Below are positions 32,523-44,082 of a DNA stretch of 64,000 nucleotides, one piece after another. The stretch is from Cryptomeria japonica (lineage: Eukaryota; Streptophyta; Pinopsida; Cupressales; Cupressaceae): contig NC_081409.1 in assembly GCF_030272615.1 (NCBI RefSeq), positions 912,480,340 to 912,544,339 on the forward strand. Direction: 5' to 3'. The notes beneath the pieces are model-generated. The model had not been told where the DNA came from, ran no database searches, and was given only the letters and a program-made list of their open reading frames with translations. The position numbers and the translations under genes are program-made. Positions within the stretch are counted from its first letter, which is position 1. Each line of letters starts with the position of its first letter.

Positions 32523-34579
32523 AACACTTAAAAATTCTAGGGATATTCTTTTGAGAAGTCAATAAGAATCCTTATGGGAAATATCATTCCAAAAGACTTT
32601 TGCCACAAGCACAAATAAAGAAGGGGCTAGAGCGAAACCCTAACATATGATCTACTGGTAACATTTCAATAAGCATTGTTCAATGTCTTCCCACTCAAAA
32701 CCCTCAGCCTCTTTGTAGGTGCCTGCTCTGGGTGTCTCTACTTCGGTGGGGGGTATTGACGTTTCTGAAAGCTCTAATGGAATGACCCATGATGGTGATG
32801 ATGTGCCCATTGTGCCTCCATTGACATTTGCTTGCTGTGTTGAATCGACCGCCTGTGCTTCGAGTGCGGATTGCTCAGCTTTTGGGGTCTCTAGGGGATC
32901 TTATGCGGATCGTCTGGGTTTTGGAAGGGGTAAGGGATCTTCTCATGTTGAGACTAAGAGTCTATTGCTATTAATCTGGAAGAAAAGACAGTTGAAGAGA
33001 TTGATCAGGTTGCCTCTAATCTTTCTTCTACTGTGGTTATATGTTAGTTTAGGGTTTTTTGGCCCAGTCTCCAGGACTCCATGAATGGATCTCTAAGCAT
33101 TGGGACCCCTCATTTCGGATTTGGTTCATATTTTTCCTTTGAAAAGGGGTTTTTTTTATTGCCAAGTTTGATAAAGTGATGGATAGAAAGATCATTCTAT
33201 GTGATCACTTTTTTTGGGAGAATTGTTTCCCTTTGATGATTAAACCATGGCATGAGGATTTTAATCCCTCATCTGAATCCTTTTGTAAAATGTTGATTTG
33301 GGTTAGACTCCCCAACCTCCCACTTCATCTTTGGGTGGACCAATTCCTTGAGGAAGTGGGTGAGGCTTTGGGAGATTTTCTTATGGTGGATGTGGAGTCC
33401 TCTGATATCCTTCACTCCACCTATGCTCGTATTTTGGTAGATATTGATGCTTCTAAGGGGCTACCTGCAGAGATCAAACTTTCAACACTCAATGGTTTCT
33501 GGATTCAACCTTTGGATTATGAAGGGATTCCCTTCAAATGTAGAAGATGCTTCAAGACTGGGCATGTCGCGACTAAATATGATTTAGAGAAAGTTAAAGT
33601 GAAGAAGCCATCTTCATGGTGGAAAGGTGCCTCTTCTCAACATTATACAATATTCAAGAGCTCTTCTTAGACGGTTGGGCAGGATCTTCCCATCAATGGT
33701 TTTAAAGAGCCTGTGGTGTATTTTGTTGGATCTGTCCCCTTGGTCCCTGGGACAGGATCTCATACTCCTTTAGTGGATGTTATTGATGGTGTTGTCCCTT
33801 CTACTGACGTTTCAAATGGTGTTCCTACTTTGATTCCTTCCGAGCCATCTGGTGGCCCTGATATTTCACAGATTGTTGGTTCTGCCCCTACTGCTGGATG
33901 TGATAAGATTTTGGATGGTATGTTTGTTAGTGTTGCCCCTATACCTGTTTATGTTTCAACTTCTGATGCATCTGCTAGAGTTGTCCCTTTGTCTGTTTCT
34001 TCTTCCAGGGATGTGCCTAGCCTTAGATCTGCTAGTCCTACTGGCTCTTCGATGTTTGCTGGCCCCTCCTTGGACGTTGGGTTTCCTGCGTTGGATTCGT
34101 TGGAGTGGCATGTTGAGGCTACTAAGGTTGAAGAAGGTTGGATTTTAGTTAAAAGAAAACATTCTAAAAGGTCTTTGCCCTCTTTTGACATGACCCTTAG
34201 ATCCCAAAAGAAGGGATCCAAAGGGAAATCCTAATGTTAGTTGTTAGCTCCAGGTTGGGGGGGGTTGTTGTTAAATCCCCTTTGGGCAGCTATTTTTGTA
34301 TTGCTCGTTTGTTTCTCCTTTTGGTTATCGGATTGCCTGCAGATTTCCCATGTATATGCTTTTATTTGTCAGGCAACTTTTATTTTTGGAGGAGTCAGTC
34401 TTTTTCGATCCCCTTTCTTGGTTTTGTTCTGTCTCGTCTTAGCTCTGTTTCGTTTAGTGGTTATTCTTGAATATCTTTAGATGTAGGTTTCAGGTTCCCC
34501 CATATTAACCTGCTTTGTACAGGGTTTCGGGTCCCTTCAAAACCTGTTTTCCCTTATTCAAAAACACTTAAAAATTCTA
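32523..34579 (+). mobile_element. ORF1-only LINE copy with a perfect 17-bp TSD
   Basis: The insertion 32540-34562 (2.02 kb) is flanked by perfect copies of AACACTTAAAAATTCTA (32523-32539 and 34563-34579). It contains a 5' region of about 170 bp, a broken ORF1 and a 3' end ('ttgtacagggtttcgggtccc') closely matching the 6732-7673 copy. There is no ORF2. This copy is longer at the 5' end than the first and shows the DUF4283-like N-terminal domain. Confidence 0.88.
32716..34234 (+). pseudogene. LINE ORF1 (DUF4283-like domain plus zinc knuckle)
   Basis: An N-terminal Gly/Ser-rich lead (SYADRLGFGRGKG) is followed, after frame changes near 32960-33170, by a DUF4283-like domain: FFIAKFDKVMDRKIILCDHF, LIWVRLPNLPLHLW, YARILVDIDASKGLP. 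A CCHC-type knuckle CRRCFKTGHVATKYD follows (last Cys replaced by Asp), then KKPSSWWKGASSQ. A TAG at 33668-33670 stands where the other copy has CAG (Gln). The frame then runs open to the basic end MTLRSQKKGSKGKS. This architecture is typical of plant L1 ORF1 RNA-binding proteins. The stop overlaps an ATG (TAATG). The 78-79 codon frames beyond it match no endonuclease. Confidence 0.82.
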
Positions 34580-35060
34580 AAAATGATGATTTGAAATCTG
34601 GAAAATGATTGTATTTCATTGATTTTCTCTAACAACAACAACCCTTGATTTGAAATCAAACTATTTGGCCTTGAATTCACCCTTCATCAGATGAAATTCA
34701 ACCCTTCACTATATTGGACTTTACTTGAAATTGAATATAAATGTCCTTTTTTCGAACAAATTTGCCTCCTTAAGGGTTAAATTGGATTTTCCTTAATAAG
34801 AATCACTTTCATCTTGCTGGAATTTGCACTAAATCTTGCTCCTGATTTGTTTTCAAATTGCTTTTGAATGGATGGGGATGACATTTTACTCTTGTTTTAT
34901 ATATAGGCGCTCCCTTGAGAATTGCAATTTACTTTTGACAAAAGTCGACCTCATAGGCATTTTGTTTATTTTTCACTTATAATTTCAATTTTTCCTCACC
35001 TTTTATCAGGTTGGCTAGGTCTTATTCATGCTCGCAAATTACGAAACCCTTTATTTTGGT

Positions 35061-37080
35061 AGGTCAAGCAACTATGATTTGATTTTGTGTTGTCTTGAAT
35101 GTGTTTAAATACATTCAAAACATTAAATAATGGGGGTAAGGTCAAAGAAAAGGATGTCTTGGCACTTTGCTATAATATTTTGAGTTGTATTCAATAACAA
35201 TTAAGAGTTTTAAGTTTGATATTAATTAAATAAATGTATTGTTATAATTTAATTATATATTTATACGTTAAATTTATTGATTTAATTGATTCACATAAAT
35301 TTATGTCTCTCCAATTTAAATGGTTTAATTAATAGGTTTTACAATGAGATGGTTATCATACGAAAAAAGTATTTGAAAAATCATACATATCAATGGTTTA
35401 CTTTGTACTCTTTGTAAGTTAGCAATGGTCATAAGAGTAAGTCTCAAATAAATTGAACCATAGAATTTCTCTCGAAATCTAATTTACTTAACTTATTATT
35501 CCATTTACAAAGTTTTAGTAAGCATTGTACCTTATGCATTATTCATTATAAAACTTTTTACATAATTTAATTAAATTTTACTAATTTTCAAAAGTAAAAT
35601 TTAATTTAAATTATTTAAAGTGATAAATAATATTGTTGTTTATATTTTAATTTTGTTTCTTTGTATTTCATAAAAAATTATCTTATATAAAAATATTCTT
35701 AAATTTGACTATAGAGTAATTTAATTATATAAAAGTATTAAATTGTGAAATATTATTTTAACTTATGTATATTAAAAAGATTTAAGTTTAAAATTTATCT
35801 TATTAAAATTTTATAATTTTATTTATTGTAAATTTTTTTAAAAAAATTTATTTTAATTTATAGAAAAATATAAAAAATAAAATAAAAAGATAACAAAATT
35901 TATGCACATTAAAAAGACCTAGGTTTGAAATTTATTTTAATTATTTATATCTTTATATGAAAGTGAAAAATAATAATTAAAAGCTATTGAAATTAATATA
36001 ATTAATAATTATTTATCTTATTAAAAAATTATACCTAGAAAAATTATATTTTATTGTTTTATTTTAATTCATATAATAAATTAAATTTCAACCTTTCTCT
36101 TTTTCTTTTATCTTTCTCTCCCTTACTCTATTTTTTTATCCCCATTTAGCTAAGATTAAGGTTAGGATTAATTTTAAGGCTCACCTAGTATTTTTAAATT
36201 TGATTGTATAATTGTTTTATTAACTTTTACTAATATTTAGAATTGAAAGATAATATAAATTATTTCAAGTGATAAATAATATTGTTGTTTCTATTTTAAT
36301 TATGTTTTTTTTGCATTTCATAAAATTTAGCAAGGTAATTTAAACTAGCATACTTATATTTCAAAAAAGGAGGAAAAATACACGAGAGATATTCGTTTTA
36401 AGAATAGTGGTTGACCTTCAAGAAACGGTTAGTGTATTAAAATTTTATTTATCTTACAAAATTATTTTTAATTTTTTTTATTTAATTTATAAAAAATAAA
36501 ATAAAAAGATACAAAAATAGAAAACAAAAATTATGCACATTAAAAAGGTTTAGATTTGATATTTATTTTAATTATTCATATTGTTATATGAAAATCCAAA
36601 ATGATAATTAAAAGCTATTAGAATTGATATGATTAATGATTAATTATCTTATTATAAAATTTATTTATAAACAAATTTTTTTTTATGTATTCATATCTTT
36701 ATATATTTTGTTGTTTTATTTTTATTTTTATTTATATAATAAATTAAAATTTCAGTCTTTCTCTCTCTTTCTCACTCTTTATTTTTCTCTCCCTTACTCT
36801 CTTTTGCTATTCCTATTTAGCTAAAGTTAGGGTATATTTTAGAGCTCAACTAGAGTTAGAGCTAATGTTATTTAAGTATAATTCAATTATAATAAATTAT
36901 AATAAATTATTAAAAATCTAAATGCTTTAAAAAATAATTCACAATAAAATTTTATTAGAAAGTATAAATTTATTTTACAATATCTAGATTATCATCTTTT
37001 ACGAATTGAACTAGAATCTTCTACCTAATGTAAATATTAAATAATATATATCAAAATTAAATATTATGTACCATCTTCTA
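35061..37080. repeat. AT-rich DNA with a direct duplication of about 660 bp
   Basis: Segments about 35530-36180 and 36200-36850 are diverged direct copies. Shared landmarks are 'agtgataaataatattgttg' (35620 and 36269), 'gcacattaaaaag' (35903 and 36536), and 'tctctcccttactct' followed by 'atttagcta' (36117 and 36787). No coding sequence. Confidence 0.6.
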
Positions 37081-37520
37081 TTTGCAGTTAGGATTAGGGT
37101 TGGTTTAAATTATGGTTTCTATTCCTCAATCTAATGTAAATAGTAAATAATATATAACAAAATTAAATAACATGTACCATCTTTTAATTGTAGTTAGGGT
37201 TAACATTAAGGTTGGGGTAAAGGTTAGTTGAGATCAAGGTTTTCATTCTAAGATAAAGGCTAGGCTAGGGTTAGTATTAGGGGTCAATTAGGGTTAGAGT
37301 TAGTATTAGGATTAAAGTACAAGGCTAGCATTCCGGGATAGATCTTGGGGTTAGGGTTACAATTGAATTAAGGTTAGATTTAGCATTAAGGTTCAATTAG
37401 GATGGGAGTTGTGTTCCTAAGATTCAAATTAGGGTTAGAGATAGTTTTAGGATAAAGTTTCAATTAATACCAATGTTAGGGTTAGTATTATGGTTAGAGT
37501 TAATGTGTTTTATGTTAGAG
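37081..37520 (+). repeat. Degenerate telomere-like (TTAGGG-rich) tract
   Basis: The words 'gttagggtta', 'aggttaggg' and 'attaggg' recur irregularly, mixed with 'aaggttag' and 'ttaggatt' variants, all on the same strand. It also echoes in 36150-36175 and 36825-36860. The repeats are not in perfect phase, so this is not a recent telomere addition. Confidence 0.55.
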
Positions 37521-39311
37521 TTAATTGTTTGCTTATATTGTAAAAATGTTACAACTTACAATGAAGGATGATAGGGGACTTATGAGAGGATCTCAACTAT
37601 TGGTGTGCACAGAATATTGTTTGAGGTAGTTACCAAACAAAATACTTAAAATTGCAATCGAACATATTGGTCTAATGTGAGTACGAAAGACAACACAAAG
37701 GAATTAATCAAGCTACTCCTACTCTTTTGGCCACACTATTACACAAATATCATCATCTTCTATTGTACTCATACAACAACGTTCTTAAGGACACTGATCA
37801 CTACTATTGGTGATGGATGAACTAACCTACATATCCTTGAAGTAAATAACAAAATTTTGTATCTTTCTTGAATTGTGACAGTTGTATATAAGATGTATCA
37901 GCAACCAACAACAAATATACTTAATGAAATCAATGCCCTAATTTTATCATCTTCATGCATCATAAAAGCATTTTTTATTACAAAATTTTTTTCCATAGCT
38001 TATCTAATTATAAGTTTCATTCATTCACATTTCATATTTTTCCACATTTCAATATCAACTTAGTTGTATTCTAAATAATTACTCCTAACAAAGGCAATGT
38101 TCATTTCTTCCAACTTTTGCATGCCCTCTTAATATATTACCCAAAACATATCTTGCTATTGGTGTAAACATTACACCTTATTGAAGTGCAAGTGCTAGTA
38201 TATCCTTAACATAGATTTTTGCACAATGGATGATGCACAAGTGAGGAGCCAACCATCCAAGAATTACATTTATCGATGAAATTGGGCTAAGTGTCAAGTG
38301 TGTTAGAATCTATCATTTCTGCCATTACTATTCACTCACACAGGCAATCAATTAGAATATAGTTGTTCCTTATAACAATTTGAATATTAACCATTGATCT
38401 TGATCTTCATTGGTAGACCCAACTAGCGAGATTGCTTTGACAATCCCTGATCAAATTTGAAAAATAGTCAACCCAATAAGAGCTAACCATATTGGTTTAA
38501 ATTCCAATACAAGACAAGTGGACCCAAACGGAAGAAGCCAATCACACAATTCTACAAGACTTCATTGGGACCCATCATTGTGGTCTCGTAGAGATGCAGG
38601 AGTCGTTGATCTTTAGCCCACCACGCCGCAACCATCAAATCTAAATTTATTTATAAAATGTAATTAATCATGAGGCATACTAACAGAATACACGTGTCAC
38701 CTTTTCGTCATTCCGTAGAAGAAAATTAGGAGGATAAGGTAGCCCTCATGAAAATGTGGTGCACTATAAGCATAACACAAGAAGATTAGAACATGGGCAC
38801 GTAAAGGCTACCCCACCATTTGGCCTCATGGATGTTGTTAATAATATTCATTCATTCATTCATGAAACCTCTAATCCCTTGCAGACTAGCATATTCTCCA
38901 AAGATGTATTTCTCCCAGTACCTTACATTCATGAATACAGATGCTTTTGATTGGAAGGGATGAAGAGTGATGGTGAATACAGGAAGTAGCCCTTATAACT
39001 ACATCAAGCTGAATTAAAAACTTTGATAATGCAAGAAGAGACTTGTATAATAAATGCTCTTCGGAATGCTTGAATCAAGAGAAATTCCACAACTGAGCAG
39101 CTAATTTGGCCACCAAAGTCTGTAGTATGTACAATTTCGTCTGTGACTTAAAATTACCTTACAAGATGGAAACACTGAATAATTTGTCTGTCAAATAATA
39201 GAAGTTACAATAATTTGATATCTTCTTGTCCATGCTAATTGCTGAACTTCAAGGAGTTCTCTCAAGAATTTTGACTTTCTTATTTAATGAATGAAACCAA
39301 CAATCTTTTAA
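37521..39311. other. Unassigned, 3' flank of the F-box gene
   Basis: No convincing frame or repeat. The part next to 39312 must contain the 3' UTR of the minus-strand F-box gene. An AAATAA word on the minus strand near 39277-39283 is a possible poly(A) signal variant. Confidence 0.4.
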
Positions 39312-39770
39312 TCACTCAACAACATCAAGAAGATGACTGCTTGAACCAATATGCATGAAGTCTATAATAGAGTTACTGTAGAGGAAACCGAAGCCAAATT
39401 TTCCATTAGCATACTGCCAAAGCCTGCCTTCCTTGTTACTTACAGCAGAAACACTGATGCCATGTCTAAATCCAGCAGAATCGGAATTAATGAAAAGGAC
39501 TCGAGTAACTTCTACCTCGTCATATTGAGTGCAGTTGTTGATATCCGTCTTAATGTCATTCATGGGTCTTATATGTGTCCGACAATTGTATAATTCCTCC
39601 TCTTTAGATGAAAAATTTAGACCGGCAGAAGATGTAGAATCTGCTGTCCAAAAAACTGAATCATAGCCTGAGATATTTTGTAAATATCCCCCAACTCTTT
39701 TGCAGACTATTCCACCGCACTCATTATATGATACAAGGATAAATTCCAGGCCCGTAGAATCAGAAATACC
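39312..39770 (-). CDS. F-box protein gene, second (last) coding exon
   Basis: The minus-strand frame is open from the 3' splice site to a TGA at 39314-39312 (152 residues). The acceptor is strong: a pyrimidine-rich tract ending TTTTTTGTCAG (last base 39771), with a plausible branch site (TCCTAAT) about 25 nt upstream. The exon starts GISDSTGLEFILVSYNECGG and includes GYDSVFWTADS, KEEELYNCRTHIRP and GRLWQYANGKFGFGFLYSN. It joins exon 1 in phase 0 (...LQGLWK + GISDS...). From memory, the block layout resembles the C-terminal half of plant F-box proteins of the Arabidopsis At3g12350 type. BLASTP of the joined protein would settle this. Confidence 0.8.
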   Translation of the reverse strand, partial: GISDSTGLEFILVSYNECGGIVCKRVGGYLQNISGYDSVFWTADSTSSAGLNFSSKEEELYNCRTHIRPMNDIKTDINNCTQYDEVEVTRVLFINSDSAGFRHGISVSAVSNKEGRLWQYANGKFGFGFLYSNSIIDFMHIGSSSHLLDVVE

Positions 39771-39849
39771 CTGACAAAAAAGAGATATTTGGGAATTAGG
39801 ATTTACAATGAAATGTTACTGGTGAGGAACAAGTTTGAAGTGTAGAACC

Positions 39850-41871
39850 CCTGCTATTAAACCCTGTGCTCAACCAATTTGCTTCCATTGGCAGAGAGAA
39901 ATTTGACATCGAAGAATGAAATCTACCAGCAGCCTTAGAAATTTTAAATTTATCTGGACTGCCACAACATACTTTGTTGATGGGTTTAATTCTCAGCTTT
40001 GGACTTTAAATATGTGCACTTGGATTGGAAGTTCATTATTGTGTTGAAAACTTGAATCATATTTATTTCTGAAAACAACTGACATCTTCTTCAGCTAAAC
40101 ATGTAAGTTGAATTACAAAGATGCCATTTAATGCAATCAACTTGTATGCAAATTACATCCACTCTATTAAGAATGAAAATATACAGCTTCAAAAATATGG
40201 GAAAAAAAGGCTAACTTAAAATCAAAATATGTATTCAGTTTTTATTGGCTTCAAATCTCACACATCACTGTTAAGCAAACAAAACCATGAATTAAACGAG
40301 GGCCAAACATGAACCAGGCCCAAAAGAACAACCCTGAATCCAGTATTCTAAACAAAACTTGAGTCAAATTTATAATGCAGCCATGACTCGGATACCAATA
40401 CCGTAAATTGCTATTGATAGAGATACGGCAAATTACTTAACACCCAACAAATGAGACAGTGTGGATATGTTTGATCTAATCGTTGAACTCCATATGTTTA
40501 TTCATTGGACTTGCAGACTGATAGTTCCGACAAATTAGCATGTAACTTTTATGTATCTATATTTATTAGAAACATATTATGTCAGGATGGCGCCGTTTTC
40601 AACCATGATGCTCCTCTGTTTTCCAGATTTTCATTATTTATTCCCTTACTGATTATAATCTATCCTTCACCCTCCACCGCACTTTGCTATTACATTAGTG
40701 ATCCACCTAAAAGTGTAAAATAACAATGTCTTCAGACGTGTCTTAGTGCTGATATTATTCATATTGCTTTACATGGGTTGAAAATGTTTTCTACTGTTTT
40801 AGTATATGTTAAGTGGTGTTGGAACCTATGTCTAGTTTCTTATTTTATGCACACTTTTAAAACTTTGATCCAATTTGTTACAGTGTCATCCCAATTTGTG
40901 TCCCAATTTGTGTCAAGAGCAAAAAAATGTTATCTATGTGTTAAGTTGGTGTATATCAAGGAATCTGAGCTTGTGAAATGTTATACATGCTCAAAATATC
41001 CCCTAAAATAGTTTAGAACAATCAGAATTTTCATAATATTTAATAGCTGGATATAGTAGTATTGCTATTTTTAATAAGTTTGCATTTAAGCACATATGAA
41101 TCTAAAAATATACCCAAAGCTTCAAGAATGCATGATTAAGCCAGAGAGTTAGTTTTGACCAAAAAATCACACCCAAACAGCAAGATATAACTTCTAAAAT
41201 TTCAAAAGTCCTAGGGAAAAAATAAAAATAAAATTTAGTTTGTAAGGTTCAAATGATGGAATAGGGGTTTAGAAAATGGCAATATTGGCATAAAAAAAAT
41301 TTGGGCAATAGGGCTCTCTGAGATCTTCAGTTTTGAAAAAGCACAAGTCAATCAGGTACCTAAATCAAAAGTTATGACTTTAAGTTGTGCTATTTTACTC
41401 ATTTTTAGCTCTGAATTTTAAAATGCTCGTAAAAGAAGAATAAAAGGTAATAAAATTTCAAATTTGAAACCTCGATGAAATTAAAAGATTCCCAGTGATG
41501 TGATATTTTGATTTTATATAAGCTGGTGTGATCTTTTGAAAAAAGTATTATATAAAGTAAAATCATTTTCATTTGTAAGGGTTGGGTGATTTTTGAGAGG
41601 ATAAGCTTGTGAAGAGAAATTATATCAGAATTTGTAAGTTTCTTTTCAAAGAATAAAAGAAATCTGAGACTTTGTTTCAGTATGTTTTTGTGATGAATTT
41701 TCGTTGATACAATAATATGAATATAAACTTCTGAATTCAATTATCTCTTTGCAATATTACATGTTCTTGAGAAAAAAGTATATTTTCAAGGAAGATATAA
41801 AAATTCTCTCCCAAATTTGCTGGTTGAGTTAGAACATTTCCAAGGAAAATTATAAAGCTTTTGTCATGTCC
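39850..41871. other. Intronic sequence without recognised features
   Basis: No familiar repeat or motif seen. A 67-codon minus-strand frame at about 39815-40010 ends shortly before exon 2, but a separate exon there would leave an intron of only about 50 nt, so I do not call it. Confidence 0.4.
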
Positions 41872-42095
41872 CCTATTTTTTTGAATTAAGACAATTAATA
41901 ATATTATTAAAGTTGGGTCAAATAATCTCTAATTTTAAGGACAAATTAATAATATTATTATAATCAAAATAAAAGGTGTTTTTAAACACTAATATTTAAA
42001 AAAATACAATATTTTTAAATACTTGAGGAAAATTTAGGACCCAAGGGCCCAATTCAAAAAATTACAGGAGAAAATCAATAACATATCAGAATGGG
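41872..42095 (+). mobile_element. LTR relic (TGTCATGTCCCC family), followed by a primer-binding-like site
   Basis: The sequence from 'tgtcatgtcccc' aligns with 50649-50890 ('tgtccccc', 'ttgaattaa', 'taatattatt', 'aagttggg', 'gacccaaggg'). Just beyond it, TTGGTATCAAAGCC (42101-42114) resembles a one-mismatch tRNA-Met primer-binding site, and a gag-like start follows. The two relics have the same orientation 8.8 kb apart and may be the remains of one element's LTRs, though the second is longer. Confidence 0.5.
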
Positions 42096-42143
42096 GTCAA
42101 CTCATTGGTATCAAAGCCAAGAACTGGGAACTGTTGTAATGCA

Positions 42144-42315
42144 GATTCATGGACGAGAGTGAAGGGAAAAGTTAAAAAATGCAAGAAATTATTAGGGAAA
42201 ACATAGAATTTCAATCCTCTATGAGAGATCCTAAAGCAGAGATAGCTGAAATCATAAGGAGGATGAATCAACAATGGAATACTGGTAGATCCAATCAACC
42301 TTATGTAGAAAGCTA
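42144..42315 (+). pseudogene. Retrotransposon gag N-terminal remnant
   Basis: The translation downstream of the primer-binding-like site gives KMQEIIRENIEFQSSMRDPK, AEIAEIIRRMNQQW and then a stop. This charged helical start is typical of gypsy gag leaders. Assignment is from composition and position only. Confidence 0.35.
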
Positions 42316-42858
42316 AGTTGCCAGTTCCAGTTCAGGGATCCAATTCGCCAGTTCAGCTAAACTAATTTTTGGGTTTTGGGTTTGTTAGTACAAAAACCAT
42401 GTAAAAACCAAATATATATATATAAAATAATCAATGAATTAATTAAAGACTTTAACCAGATCAAATTAATATTTTTTAACCAAGTGTTATCCATACTTGT
42501 GGCTCATAAATCTGCAGGATCGTGGCATGGTACTCAGTCAAGTTTGTTAACAAGCCATAATCTATAAATCTTATAGTTTGTTGAATTCGTTGTAAATAAA
42601 AAACCTGCATTTTAATGTGGAAAAATTCTGTTGATTGTTGACTTGGAACCCGCCGCAAACCGGATCAGCACCGGGAGCAGACCCAGACCCACATCTGGGC
42701 TCCCGATGCCAAACCCAGTAACATAGGTAGAAAGAAGTAACTTAGCTAATGATAGGGTTTCAAACAACCCTCCTATGAAGATATTCCAAGCCAATTTTTT
42801 GCAAAGGGAAGATCTATTTGAGGTGTAGCAGCAATGACCACTTCTCCAAAAAGATGAA

Positions 42859-44082
42859 ATGGCAAAGTATAATGAAGAATATAAAGCTCTAAGCCAAGTA
42901 ATTTATAATGATTTATTTTTTGATGAGTTCTACGAATTAAAGGCGAAGCGGAGCCCAAGAAGGGGAAGAAGAAAGGAGTTGGTGACCAAAAAAAGGTTAG
43001 AATCAAAACAAAAAAAAGTTGTTACGAAGGAAATTAATGAACATGGGTCCAAGAAGAAGAACAGTCAAAACAAGAGCCAACCATTGATGAAATTTGGCAC
43101 AAAGGCCTTTACTTGTTGGATATAAAGAATTCAAGAGGGATGAACATGCATTATCCTTTGAACCTCCGAAGGGTGAGCCATTGATTGATTTTCAAAGTAA
43201 TATTGTGGATGGACATGCATTTGAAGGAAAGATTTTGAGTCACAAGGATGTAAGTGTTGAAGGTATCTCTGCAATTCCTACCTTGGCAAAAGAGGGTGAG
43301 CTCCTTGTTGGCAACCAGGGTATGAAAATAATGGTTAAAATTTAGATTTGTTGCTTCTTATGTCACTACCAAATTCTTGTCGTTATAGAATGAATGCTAA
43401 AAAGGGTGATAGAATAAGGGATATAAGTTGCAATATAGAGCATGTGGATTCTTTGATTCAGGTTTATGATTTTTTTTGCACATGCAATCCACATGATATT
43501 TTGAGGGTCAAAGTGGATAGAGGCATCAACATCATTATTGAGTTCACCATCTATTGCATTTGGGTTGAAAGGACCTTAATGAGGGATCATATAGGGTTTG
43601 TTGTGCATCCTAACCACAATGTGAAGGATATAAGTTCACAATTCATAGATCACTCCTAGGAGCTAAGTATTACACTTGAAGACAAGTTCGTGGATGATAG
43701 CTGAATGGGGATAGTCACCACAAGATGCCTGATGTGGAAAGATGGCAAGCAATATAATTGTCAATTGAATGCTCAAGATTTTATGACTAAGCAAGGTATG
43801 GTATTATTGGAGTCAAGCTACATACAAGGTTGTCCCTTTTGGATGGGTGATAGTGAGTTCAAAAAGAACTAGACACTACAAATTCCTAGCATCATGAAGG
43901 TGAGGCAATTGATCATCCTTTTGCGTGAACAAGAGATATGCAAAGATTTATATATCATGGGTCTTGAAGGAACCAGCAAAACATGGAGCTTGCCTTGGGA
44001 GCATGTAATGGGAGAGTTCACTATGGGGTTGGAACCTAGGAAAGAGGAGATAGAACTTCTAAGGCATTGGAGGAGATCCTAG
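42859..44082 (+). pseudogene. Broken reading frames, probably retrotransposon interior
   Basis: Successive open pieces lie on the plus strand in different frames: 42859-43125 (Lys-rich, KAKRSPRRGRRKELV), 43094-43345 (FEPPKGEPLIDFQSN), 43348-43659 (DISCNIEHVDSLIQ) and 43894-44082. They follow the gag remnant and stop where the solo LTR was inserted (44166). I recognise no domain. They could be decayed gypsy sequence or a captured host fragment. Confidence 0.3.

Larger units (their letters stand above)
30194..35060 (-). mobile_element. LTR relic related to 44166-48327, interrupted by a LINE
   Basis: The plus-strand edge TGTTGATGTG...'acatagaataaaatac' matches 44166 (TGTTGACATG...'acacagaataaaatac'). 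Homology to the 44166 LTR recurs at 30330-30420, 30540-30780, 30860-31230 and again beyond the LINE around 34900, where a TATA-like 'tatataggcgctccc' matches 46235. The stretch 31440-32340 has no counterpart there and may be another insertion, with a minus-strand TATA-like 'tttataag' near 31620. The right-hand end is not clear. Confidence 0.5.

Noticed and set aside
39815-40010. 67-codon minus-strand open stretch just upstream of F-box exon 2
   Set aside because: Using it as an exon would leave an intron of about 50 nt before exon 2. Direct joining of exon 1 to exon 2 already gives a phase-0 protein with continuous family-like blocks.
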